Shown: piece after piece, positions 39,567 to 45,813 of the stretch
How positions within the stretch are numbered: position 1 is the first letter of the stretch
Layout: every line of letters begins with the position of its first letter
NCBI GenBank assembly: GCA_020160955.1
Contig: JAIUOX010000030.1
Coordinates: 1 to 45,813 of the forward strand
DNA from: Pseudomonadota bacterium
Lineage (GTDB): Bacteria > Pseudomonadota > Alphaproteobacteria > Reyranellales > Reyranellaceae
Reading direction: 5' to 3'
Length of the DNA: 45,813 nt
Program-made: the position numbers and the translations under genes
Notes under the pieces: generated by a model
What the model was told of the DNA's origin: nothing
Seen by the model: the letters and a program-made list of their open reading frames with translations, nothing else
Database searches by the model: none

Positions 39567-40328
39567 GTGAGCGCCGCCGACGACGCCCCCGCTCCGGCCG
39601 GCAAGGCGGAGTTGCGCGTCGTCGGCAGCACGGTGACGCGCGAGACCGACGGGCTGCTGGAGCGGCTGGCCGCGACCCTCGGGCGGCGGGCGCCGCGGGT
39701 GCTGCAGGTCGGGTCGCGCACGCTGGTCGCCGAGCGCAACGTCCGCAACTGGCGCAGCATCGTGCAGAAGCGCTTCGAGCGCGCGCGCTTCGTCGGCGTC
39801 GATCTCGAGGCCGGCAACAACGTCGACCACGTGCTCGACATCTGCAGCCCGCTCGCCACCGCGCAGGCCGCGCTGGGCGACGAGCCGTTCGACCTCGTGC
39901 TGTGCTGCCACGTGCTCGAGCACACGCGCGACCCGTGGAAGGCGGCGCGCACCATGGAGCGGCTGGTCCGGCCGGGTGGCCTGCTGTTCGTGTCGTCGGC
40001 GTGGTCGCAGTCGTTCCACGCCACGCCCGACGACCTGTGGCGCTTCTCGATCCGCGGCCTGATGCGGCTGTTTCCCGAGGTCGCGGTGATCAACGCCTTC
40101 TACAGCGGCGGCGATGTCGGGCTCGACGTCGCCTACCGCGTGATGCGCGGCGACCAGCCGGAGCTCGACCCGCGCGCCGGCGCCGTCGAGCAGGGCCTGT
40201 TCCAGCTGGTCCTCGACCACGAGGACAACCGAGCGGTGCTGTCCCGCCAGGCCACCGAGCGCCTGCCGGTGTCGCGCACCTACATGCCGACGTTGTTCGT
40301 CAACCTGGTCGGGCAGAAGACCGCCTGA
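39567..40328 (+). CDS. Class I SAM-dependent methyltransferase
   Basis: A 253-residue methyltransferase, Methyltransf_11 type. Motif I is APRVLQVGSRTLVAERNV (less glycine-rich than usual: QVGSRT), strand 2 is FVGVDLEAGNNVDHVLD, motif II is FDLVLCCHVLEHTRDPW and motif III is RLVRPGGLLFVSSAWSQSFH with ATPDDLWRFSIRGLMRLF. This last part is typical of enzymes that modify glycans or lipids. GTG 39567 follows lutC by 10 bp, so it is probably the fourth gene of the lut transcript; a link to lactate is not evident. A family-A palindrome right after its stop probably ends the operon. Confidence 0.78.
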   Translation: MSAADDAPAPAGKAELRVVGSTVTRETDGLLERLAATLGRRAPRVLQVGSRTLVAERNVRNWRSIVQKRFERARFVGVDLEAGNNVDHVLDICSPLATAQAALGDEPFDLVLCCHVLEHTRDPWKAARTMERLVRPGGLLFVSSAWSQSFHATPDDLWRFSIRGLMRLFPEVAVINAFYSGGDVGLDVAYRVMRGDQPELDPRAGAVEQGLFQLVLDHEDNRAVLSRQATERLPVSRTYMPTLFVNLVGQKTA

Positions 40329-40333
40329 ACGCG

Positions 40334-40398
40334 AAAGGTCCCTCGCTACGCTCGGGATGACAGTACCTTTGTCATCCCGAGCGTAGCGAGGGACCTTT
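40334..40398. repeat. Long palindromic repeat, family A, copy 4 (compensated variant)
   Basis: Arms from 40334 and to 40398. The core is CTCGCTACGCTCGGG rather than CTCGCTGCGCTCGGG, and the other arm carries the matching change (CCCGAGCGTAGCGAG), so base pairing is kept. It lies just after the methyltransferase stop. Confidence 0.9.
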
Positions 40399-40421
40399 CC
40401 TCTTCCCTTCGCACAAAAGAA

Positions 40422-40445
40422 AAGAGCGGGCTTTCGCCCGCTCTT
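40422..40445 (-). terminator. Rho-independent terminator of the porin gene (bidirectional)
   Basis: Stem AAGAGCGGGC / GCCCGCTCTT with a TTTC loop. On the minus strand it is followed by a T-rich run (TTTTCTTTTG), as expected for the porin, whose stop is 26 bases upstream. The plus strand also has a short pyrimidine run after it. Confidence 0.85.
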
Positions 40446-40470
40446 CCCTTTTGCCTGTAAGGGCCTGCGA

Positions 40471-41820
40471 CTAGAAGCGCAGGTCCATACCGAGCAGGAA
40501 GGCCCAGCTGCTGCCGGTGCCCGCGTTGGTCGGGCTCGACGCGTTGTACATCATCGCGCCGCCAGTCAGCTTGATTCCGGGTCCGAGCGCGTAGTTCACG
40601 CCGACTTCCCACTTGTTGATGGTCTCGGAGCCGAACTTGATGTTCGTTCCGTTGAAGCAGGTGCTGTTGACACCCGGGACACCGCCGCAACCGGCCGTGC
40701 TGAGGGTCTGCGCCTGCGTGCCAGTGGCAATGGCCGTGACCTGAGCCGAGCCGTTGCCGTTGGTGTTGTAGAAGCCGGCCCACATGAACGACATCTGCCA
40801 CGGACCGGTCTCGTACATGATACCGGCAGTGTAGAAGCGGGTGTCGTTGTCGACGCCAGTGAAGTAGTTGGCACCGGCACCGTTGTTGTCGTAGCCGACC
40901 GCGCCGCCGACCGTGAAGCCCGCGTAGCCGAACTGAGCGCCGACGACCCACTGCTTCCAGTTGGCCAGGTTGGCACCGGTCGTCATGCTGGCCGACGCCG
41001 CGAACGGCGAGTAGCCCGGGACGAACGTGGCGTAGGCGAACGCACCGTACAGAGCGACGGTGAAGTCACCGAACTTGTTCAGGTAGTTGGCGCCGACGTC
41101 GAACGCATCCTGCCAGGCGTAGTCAGCCGTCGGGCAGTTGTTGATGTTCGTCGCGTTGTTGTAGCCGCAGATACCGGCCGGGTTGCCCGGGCCGGCAGCG
41201 CCGAAGGCGCTGGCAGCCGCGTTCAGCTTCGGCGCGTAGCCGACACCGAGCTGGAGGCCCTGGAAGCGCGGCGTGAAGTAGTTGATGCGGTTGACGTCCT
41301 GCCACTGCGGGGTGTTCGTCGTCGCCATCGTACGGCCGTAGGCCTTGTTGTTGGCAATGACGGACGCGTTCGCCCAGTTGTGGTTGTGCTGAATCGCACC
41401 CCAGCCGATCAGGGCCGACGGCGAGCCGTAGTACATGCGGTACGTGGCGGCGTCGCGCGAACCCATTTCGACACGGCCCCAGTCGCCGAAGGCGAACAGG
41501 AAGGCTTCGTCGATCTGGGCGTTCGAAGTGGCCGACGACGGGTTCCAGGCCTCGAGCTCGACGGTCAGACCGACCGACGTGCCGTTGTCCAGCTTCGTCT
41601 GGCCGGTGAAGTGGATTTCACCTTCCTGCGTGAAGGCGAGACCCTTGTAGCTCGTGAAACCGTTGCCGTTGAGGGCATAGGTCGAGTCGATGTTACCGGC
41701 CAGGGCGTAGAAGGTGTAGTAACCACCGACGCCCATCTTGATCGGATCCGCAGCCATGGCCGGGGCGGCAATCGCGCCACCGACGACCAGGGCGGTCGAT
41801 CCCAGTAGAAGCTTCTTCAT
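40471..41820 (-). CDS. Outer-membrane porin, alphaproteobacterial type
   Basis: A 449-residue porin. The signal peptide is MKKLLLGSTALVVGGAIAAPAMA, cleaved before ADPIKMGVGGYYTFY. The mature protein consists of alternating β-strands with aromatic girdles, for example GLAFTQEGEIHFTGQTKLDNG, VGLTVELEAWNP, WGRVEMGSRDAATYRMYYGS and NRINYFTPRFQGLQLGVGYAPKL. It ends LLGMDLRF, with the C-terminal Phe used by the BAM insertion machinery. The long extracellular loop has two Cys (GICGYNN and NCPTADY), and another pair (CGGVPGVNSTCFNG) is seen near 380. Two ATGs are adjacent (41823 and 41820); the second has the better distance from AGAGGGAG. Codon use is less extreme than in neighbours, fitting high expression. 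Confidence 0.92.
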   Translation of the reverse strand: MKKLLLGSTALVVGGAIAAPAMAADPIKMGVGGYYTFYALAGNIDSTYALNGNGFTSYKGLAFTQEGEIHFTGQTKLDNGTSVGLTVELEAWNPSSATSNAQIDEAFLFAFGDWGRVEMGSRDAATYRMYYGSPSALIGWGAIQHNHNWANASVIANNKAYGRTMATTNTPQWQDVNRINYFTPRFQGLQLGVGYAPKLNAAASAFGAAGPGNPAGICGYNNATNINNCPTADYAWQDAFDVGANYLNKFGDFTVALYGAFAYATFVPGYSPFAASASMTTGANLANWKQWVVGAQFGYAGFTVGGAVGYDNNGAGANYFTGVDNDTRFYTAGIMYETGPWQMSFMWAGFYNTNGNGSAQVTAIATGTQAQTLSTAGCGGVPGVNSTCFNGTNIKFGSETINKWEVGVNYALGPGIKLTGGAMMYNASSPTNAGTGSSWAFLLGMDLRF

Positions 41821-41823
41821 CAT

Positions 41824-42252
41824 TCTCCCTCTCTCATTGATCAGAGACTGGTACGTACCAAAAGGCCTGTCCGACCGACGGAAGTGGACGCCTGTTGCCC
41901 AGCGACACACGAAACCCGCCAATACGGCCAAGCCAATAGAACACTTCGTCCGAAGGAGGGTCAAGAAATGGACGCCGCGTTGCACGATTCTGCCCGCACC
42001 TGTGGCGTCTTTGTCACATTTTAAGCGGCCTTTCCGGGGGTCGCCCGGGGGGTTGCCAGGGCCCTTCCGGGGGCCCGAAAGGCTTGGGGATATCTGGCCC
42101 AAAAGCCTCCGGAAACGGACCCTTCGCGACCGTTTCTCCATGCAACTTGCACACCCTGCGCTACACCGCCTCTTGCCAGCGGCGCCCACTCGGGCTTTAG
42201 AAGCCGCGCGTCCGTGTGATAGTCTCCCCCAAAGCACAGGTTCGAAACCCCG
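41824..42252. other. Non-coding region between porin and DUF3576 gene
   Basis: A 429-bp divergent gap without a supported gene. It holds a perfect 12-bp palindrome TGGTACGTACCA (41849-41860), a candidate porin promoter on the minus strand (TTGACC at 41959-41964 and TTCTAT at 41936-41941, 17-base spacer) with CTTCGTCCGAAG inside the spacer (41944-41955), and a GC-rich stretch with nested inverted repeats at about 42027-42090. Towards the right end a weak -10 (GATAGT, 42218-42223) could serve the DUF3576 gene. If the promoter is right, the porin mRNA has a leader of about 110 bases. Confidence 0.5.
41936..41964 (-). promoter_or_regulatory. Candidate porin promoter with palindrome in the spacer
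   Basis: On the minus strand TTGACC (-35) and TTCTAT (-10) are separated by 17 bases; the spacer contains CTTCG-TC-CGAAG, an operator-like palindrome. The -10 is only a partial match, so this is tentative. Confidence 0.35.
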
Positions 42253-42828
42253 ATGGCGGATTTTCGCATTTCCACTCTGGCAGTTGTAGTTTCTGCCGGT
42301 TTCCTCGCGTTGGGGCTCTCCGCCTGCGGCGGCAACAACGTCCAGGAAAACGAGCAGGCCCGGGCCGGCACGAAGGGCGACATGCGGCGCCAGATCAACC
42401 AGGGCCTCGGCGGCCGCAACCGCGAGGACGGCACCCTGTTCGGACCGGGCGGCCTGTTCGGCTCCAAGCCCAAGGATCCAAACGAGGGCGCCGGCACCGG
42501 CGTGGCGGTCAACGCCTACCTGTGGCGGGCCTCGCTCGACACCATCAACTTCATCCCGCTGGTCTCGGCCGACCCGTTCGGCGGCGTCATCATCACCGAC
42601 TGGTACACCCCGGCCGAGACGCCCAACGAGCGCATGAAGGTCCAGGTCACCATCCTCGACCGCGAGCTGCGCGCCGACGGCGTGCGCGTCTCGGTGTTCA
42701 AGCAGACCACCGGCGGCCGCAACGGCAGCACCTGGGTCGACGCCCAGGTCGACCCGCGCACCAACATCGACATCGAGAACGCCATCCTGACCCGGGCGCG
42801 CCAGCTGCGCATCGCCGGCGGCGCCTGA
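42253..42828 (+). CDS. DUF3576 domain lipoprotein
   Basis: A 191-residue predicted outer-membrane or periplasmic lipoprotein. The signal peptide ends LGLSAC (Cys ~25), followed by a Gly/Asn-rich linker with NEQARAGTKGD. The DUF3576 domain comes next: GVAVNAYLWRASLDTINFIPL, ADPFGGVIITDWYTP, NERMKVQVTILDRELRADGVRVSVFKQ and IENAILTRARQLRI. In alphaproteobacteria this family almost always lies just before leuS. Its role is not established, though the context with lptE and leuS has suggested the envelope. ATG 42253 has no strong ribosome site. Confidence 0.88.
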   Translation: MADFRISTLAVVVSAGFLALGLSACGGNNVQENEQARAGTKGDMRRQINQGLGGRNREDGTLFGPGGLFGSKPKDPNEGAGTGVAVNAYLWRASLDTINFIPLVSADPFGGVIITDWYTPAETPNERMKVQVTILDRELRADGVRVSVFKQTTGGRNGSTWVDAQVDPRTNIDIENAILTRARQLRIAGGA

Positions 42829-42868
42829 CCGCCGCCCCCGGCCCGGGCCTTCAGCCCGCTTGACGTTC

Positions 42869-42909
42869 GAGGCCGCAGCGGGCATCCGCTGCGGCCTCAA
42901 CTCTTTTCG
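42869..42909 (+). terminator. Perfect 13-bp hairpin with T-run, between the DUF3576 gene and leuS
   Basis: GAGGCCGCAGCGG (42869-42881), loop GCAT, then its exact complement (42886-42898) and AACTCTTTT. It ends 13 bases before the leuS GTG. It may terminate the DUF3576 transcript or attenuate read-through into leuS. There is no room for a separate leuS promoter after it, which favours attenuation or a promoter upstream of or within the hairpin region. Confidence 0.75.
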
Positions 42910-42921
42910 GGATCCCGAACC

Positions 42922-45525
42922 GTGTCCTCGTCCTCGCCCTCGACGCCCGTGCGCTACAATTTCCGCGAGACCGAGGCCAAGTGGCAGAAGGTCTGGGACG
43001 AGCGCCAGACCTTCAGCGCCCGCATGGACCGCGCCCGGCCCAAGTACTACGTGCTCGAGATGTTCCCCTACCCGTCGGGGCGCATCCACATGGGCCACGT
43101 CCGCAACTACACCCAGGGCGACGTGATCGCGCGCTACAAGCGGGCGCGCGGCTTCAACGTGCTGCACCCGATGGGCTGGGACGCGTTCGGCCTGCCGGCC
43201 GAGAACGCGGCGATGGAGAAGAAGGTCCACCCCAAGAAGTGGACCTACGAGAACATCGCCACCATGAAGGCCCAGCTGAAGTCGATGGGCCTGTCGCTCG
43301 ACTGGAGCCGCGAGGTCGCGACCTGCGACCCGAGCTACTACCGCCACCAGCAGAAGATGTTCCTCGACTTCTGGAAGGCCGATCTCGCCTACCGCAAGGA
43401 AGCCTGGGTCAACTGGGATCCCGTCGACAACACGGTGCTGGCCAACGAGCAGGTCATCGAGGGCCGGGGCTGGCGGACCGGCGCGCCGGTCGAGCGCCGC
43501 AAGCTGACCCAGTGGAACCTCAAGATCACCCACTTCGCCGACGAGCTGCTGAGCCGCCTCGACACGCTCGACCGCTGGCCCGAGAAGGTGCGCCTGATGC
43601 AGGCCAACTGGATCGGCAAGAGCCGCGGCGCGCGCGTCTTCTGGGCGCTGACCGATGCCGAGGGCAACGATCGCGGCAAGCTCGAGATCTTCACCACCCG
43701 GCCCGACACGCTGTTCGGCGCGTCGTTCATGGCGCTGTCGGCCGAGCACCCGCTGGTCGCCGGCCTCGCCGCCGACGATCCCGGCCTGCAGCGCTTCGTG
43801 GCCGAGTGCCGCAAGACCGGCACCGCCGCGGCCGAAGTCGAGACCGCCGAGAAGATCGGCTACCGGCTGCCGCTGCTGGCGAAGCACCCGCTGGAGCCGG
43901 GCAGGACCGTGCCGGTCTACGCCGCCAACTTCGTGCTGATGGAGTACGGCACCGGCGCGATCTTCGGCTGCCCCGCGCACGACGAGCGCGACCACGAGTT
44001 CGCGACCAAGTACGGCCTGCCGATCCTGCCGGTGGTGATGCCGGCCGACGCCGACCCGAAGACCTTCGACGTCGTGAAGGCGCCGTTCGTCGACGACGGC
44101 GTGATCGTCAATTCCGGCTTCCTCGACGGCAAGTCGGTCGAGGAGGCGAAGGCCGCCGTGATCGCCCGCCTCGAGGAGATGGGCGTCGGCACGGGCACGA
44201 CGCAGTACCGGCTGCGCGACTGGCTGGTCTCGCGCCAGCGCTACTGGGGCTGCCCGATCCCGGCGATCCATTGCGAGAAATGCGGCGTCGTGCCGGTGCC
44301 CGAGAAGGACCTGCCGGTGACGCTGCCCGAGGACGTCACCTTCGACCGCCCGGGCAACCCGCTCGACCGCCACCCGACCTGGAAGCACGTCGCCTGCCCG
44401 TCGTGCGGCGCGCCCGCCCGGCGCGAGACCGACACCTTCGACACCTTCATCGACTCGAGCTGGTACTTCGACCGCTTCACCTCGCCCCGCGTCGAGACCG
44501 CGCCGTTCGACCGTGACGAGAACGCCTACTGGATGCCGGTCGACCAGTACATCGGCGGCGTCGAGCACGCGATCCTGCACCTGCTGTACTCGCGCTTCTG
44601 GACGCGGGCGATGCGCGAGGTCGGCCTGACCGACCGCGACGAGCCGTTCGACGGCCTGTTCACGCAGGGCATGGTCTGCCACGAGACCTACCGCGCCACC
44701 GACGGCACCTGGCTGCTGCCCGAGGAAGTCGAGCGCACCGCCGGCGGCGCCGTCGTGCGCGCCTCCGACAAGAGCCCGGTCGAGGTCGGCCGCTCGGAGA
44801 AGATGTCCAAGTCGAAGAAGAACGTCGTCGACCCGGACCAGATCATCCGCGACTACGGCGCCGACACCGCGCGCTGGTTCATGCTGTCCGACAGCCCGCC
44901 CGAGCGCGACCTCGAGTGGACCGAGTCGGGCGTGACCGGCGCCTGGCGCTTCCAGCAGCGGCTGTTCCGCATCGCCACCGAGGCGGCGACCGACCTGCCG
45001 CCGGCCGGCGCGCCGCGCCCGGCGACCTTCTCGGACGGCGCGATGGCGCTGCGCCGCGCCGCCCACAAGGCGATCGCCGGCGTCTCGGCCGACATCGAGG
45101 CTTTCCACTTCAACAAGGCGGTGGCCCGCCTCTACGAGCTGGCCAGCACGATCGACCAGGCCAAGCCGGCCGACGACAGCGCCCGCTGGGCCAAGCGCGA
45201 GGCGCTCGAGATCTTCGTGCGCCTGACCGGCCCGATGACGCCGCACCTCGCCGAGGAACTGTGGCAGGCGCTCGGCCACGCCACGCTGCTGGCCGACTCG
45301 CCGTGGCCGGCGGCCGAGGACGCGCTGCTGGTCGACGACACGGTGACGGTGGCGGTCCAGCTGAACGGCAAGCTGCGCGGCACCATCCAGCTGCCCAAGG
45401 ACGTCGCCAAGGACGCGGCCGAGAAGGCGGCGCTGGCGCTGCCCGAGCTGGTGCGCGGGCTCGACGGCAAGACGCCGCGCCGCGTCGTGGTCGTCCCCAA
45501 CCGGATCGTCAACGTCGTGGTGTAA
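42922..45525 (+). CDS. leuS: Leucyl-tRNA synthetase
   Basis: An 867-residue class I aminoacyl-tRNA synthetase charging tRNA-Leu. The HIGH motif appears as [19 protein letters not shown] (~residues 50-68). The CP1 editing domain contains [22 protein letters not shown] and [21 protein letters not shown] zinc-type pair is CEKCG and CPSCG around 455-500. The catalytic block [13 protein letters not shown] and the KMSKS loop [17 protein letters not shown] follow, then the anticodon-binding and C-terminal domains ending NRIVNVVV. Length is standard. The GTG start fits the family N-terminus ([16 protein letters not shown]). Confidence 0.97.
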   Translation: MSSSSPSTPVRYNFRETEAKWQKVWDERQTFSARMDRARPKYYVLEMFPYPSGRIHMGHVRNYTQGDVIARYKRARGFNVLHPMGWDAFGLPAENAAMEKKVHPKKWTYENIATMKAQLKSMGLSLDWSREVATCDPSYYRHQQKMFLDFWKADLAYRKEAWVNWDPVDNTVLANEQVIEGRGWRTGAPVERRKLTQWNLKITHFADELLSRLDTLDRWPEKVRLMQANWIGKSRGARVFWALTDAEGNDRGKLEIFTTRPDTLFGASFMALSAEHPLVAGLAADDPGLQRFVAECRKTGTAAAEVETAEKIGYRLPLLAKHPLEPGRTVPVYAANFVLMEYGTGAIFGCPAHDERDHEFATKYGLPILPVVMPADADPKTFDVVKAPFVDDGVIVNSGFLDGKSVEEAKAAVIARLEEMGVGTGTTQYRLRDWLVSRQRYWGCPIPAIHCEKCGVVPVPEKDLPVTLPEDVTFDRPGNPLDRHPTWKHVACPSCGAPARRETDTFDTFIDSSWYFDRFTSPRVETAPFDRDENAYWMPVDQYIGGVEHAILHLLYSRFWTRAMREVGLTDRDEPFDGLFTQGMVCHETYRATDGTWLLPEEVERTAGGAVVRASDKSPVEVGRSEKMSKSKKNVVDPDQIIRDYGADTARWFMLSDSPPERDLEWTESGVTGAWRFQQRLFRIATEAATDLPPAGAPRPATFSDGAMALRRAAHKAIAGVSADIEAFHFNKAVARLYELASTIDQAKPADDSARWAKREALEIFVRLTGPMTPHLAEELWQALGHATLLADSPWPAAEDALLVDDTVTVAVQLNGKLRGTIQLPKDVAKDAAEKAALALPELVRGLDGKTPRRVVVVPNRIVNVVV

Positions 45526-45534
45526 GCTGGCGCC

Positions 45535-45813
45535 GTGAAGATCGAGCCCCGCAACGTCGAAAGCTTCCTCCGCAAGCCGGACCCGAAGATTCGCGGCGTG
45601 GTGATTCATGGCAACGACGACGGCCTGATCGCCGAGCGCGCCATCGCGCTGGCGAAGATGGTGTGCGACGACCTCAAGGACCCGTTCCGCGTCGTCGACA
45701 TCGCGGGCGACGTGCTGAAGGGCGACCCGGCGCGGCTGGCCGACGAGTTCGGCGCGATGTCGCTGATGGGCGGCCGGCGCGTGATCCGCGTGCGGCCGGC
45801 CGGCGAGGAGAGC
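45535..45813 (+). CDS. holA: DNA polymerase III subunit delta (3' end outside window)
   Basis: The first 93 residues of a HolA protein, the clamp-loader subunit that opens the β clamp. MKIEPRNVESFLRKPDPKIRGVVIHGNDDGLIAERA is the usual alphaproteobacterial start; it is followed by FRVVDIAGDVLKGDPARLADEFGAMSLMGGRRVIRVRPAGE (AAA+-like domain 1). GTG 45535 lies nine bases after the leuS stop. The lptE gene usually found between leuS and holA is absent here. Confidence 0.88.
   Translation, partial: MKIEPRNVESFLRKPDPKIRGVVIHGNDDGLIAERAIALAKMVCDDLKDPFRVVDIAGDVLKGDPARLADEFGAMSLMGGRRVIRVRPAGEES

Noticed and set aside
41824..45609. A long minus-strand frame extending the porin upstream through the DUF3576 gene and leuS
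   Set aside because: The porin signal peptide and ribosome site at 41820 fix its start; the extension lies antisense to leuS and has no recognisable domains.

Overview
The window is GC-rich and, from about position 1,960 onward, reads as a chromosome segment of an alphaproteobacterium, most likely from the Rhodospirillales/Reyranella side. The evidence is a Tim44-like gene next to mltA, a DUF3576 lipoprotein before leuS, HspQ, HrcA, a LutABC set and an alphaproteobacterial-type porin. The first ~1.95 kb looks different. It holds the tail of a PEP mutase/isocitrate lyase family gene, a Phd/VapC toxin-antitoxin pair, a methyltransferase and its own inverted-repeat cluster, all of actinobacterial character. 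It then runs into a headless 3' gene fragment. This is either a transfer junction or a chimeric assembly join.

Region by region. 1-1,937: foreign-looking block. 2,095-7,515: small methyltransferase, GlsB-type membrane protein, exonuclease III, neutral zinc metallopeptidase, an enolase-superfamily and fumarylacetoacetase-family catabolic pair, and an L,D-transpeptidase-like protein. 7,516-7,799: a cluster of three unrelated palindromic repeat families. 7,800-12,371: hrcA divergent from a tightly overlapping rph-rdgB-hemW-binding-protein operon. 12,373-13,015: a REP-associated tyrosine transposase framed by its repeat family. 13,026-16,622: HspQ, then an overlapping metallo-hydrolase, methyltransferase and class III cyclase operon. 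16,753-18,632: timA-mltA.

18,637-36,102 is the most distinctive region: about 17.5 kb of heavy-metal-type (CzcA/CusA-like) RND efflux genes. There are two complete sets, each with adaptor, RND pump, NodT-type outer-membrane factor and a small cysteine-containing lipoprotein joined by stop/start overlaps, plus a third RND pump without its own adaptor. Each set has an OmpR-family response regulator but no histidine kinase. One regulator is divergent from set 1; the other is the first gene of set 2. The promoter regions carry operator-like DNA: four tandem 11-bp units between regulator 1 and adaptor 1, a nested palindrome before regulator 2, and an 11-bp direct repeat before the solo pump. The small lipoproteins are related to each other and resemble the BamE/SmpA pattern. 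I regard them as the best candidate for an undescribed component.

36,300-40,328: a small secreted protein, then lutABC (L-lactate oxidation) with an adjacent methyltransferase. 40,334-42,252: repeat, terminator, a major porin on the minus strand and its long upstream region. 42,253-45,813: DUF3576 lipoprotein, leuS and the start of holA, without the lptE gene that usually separates leuS from holA in this group. All functional calls come from motif recognition in the sequence; no searches were run.
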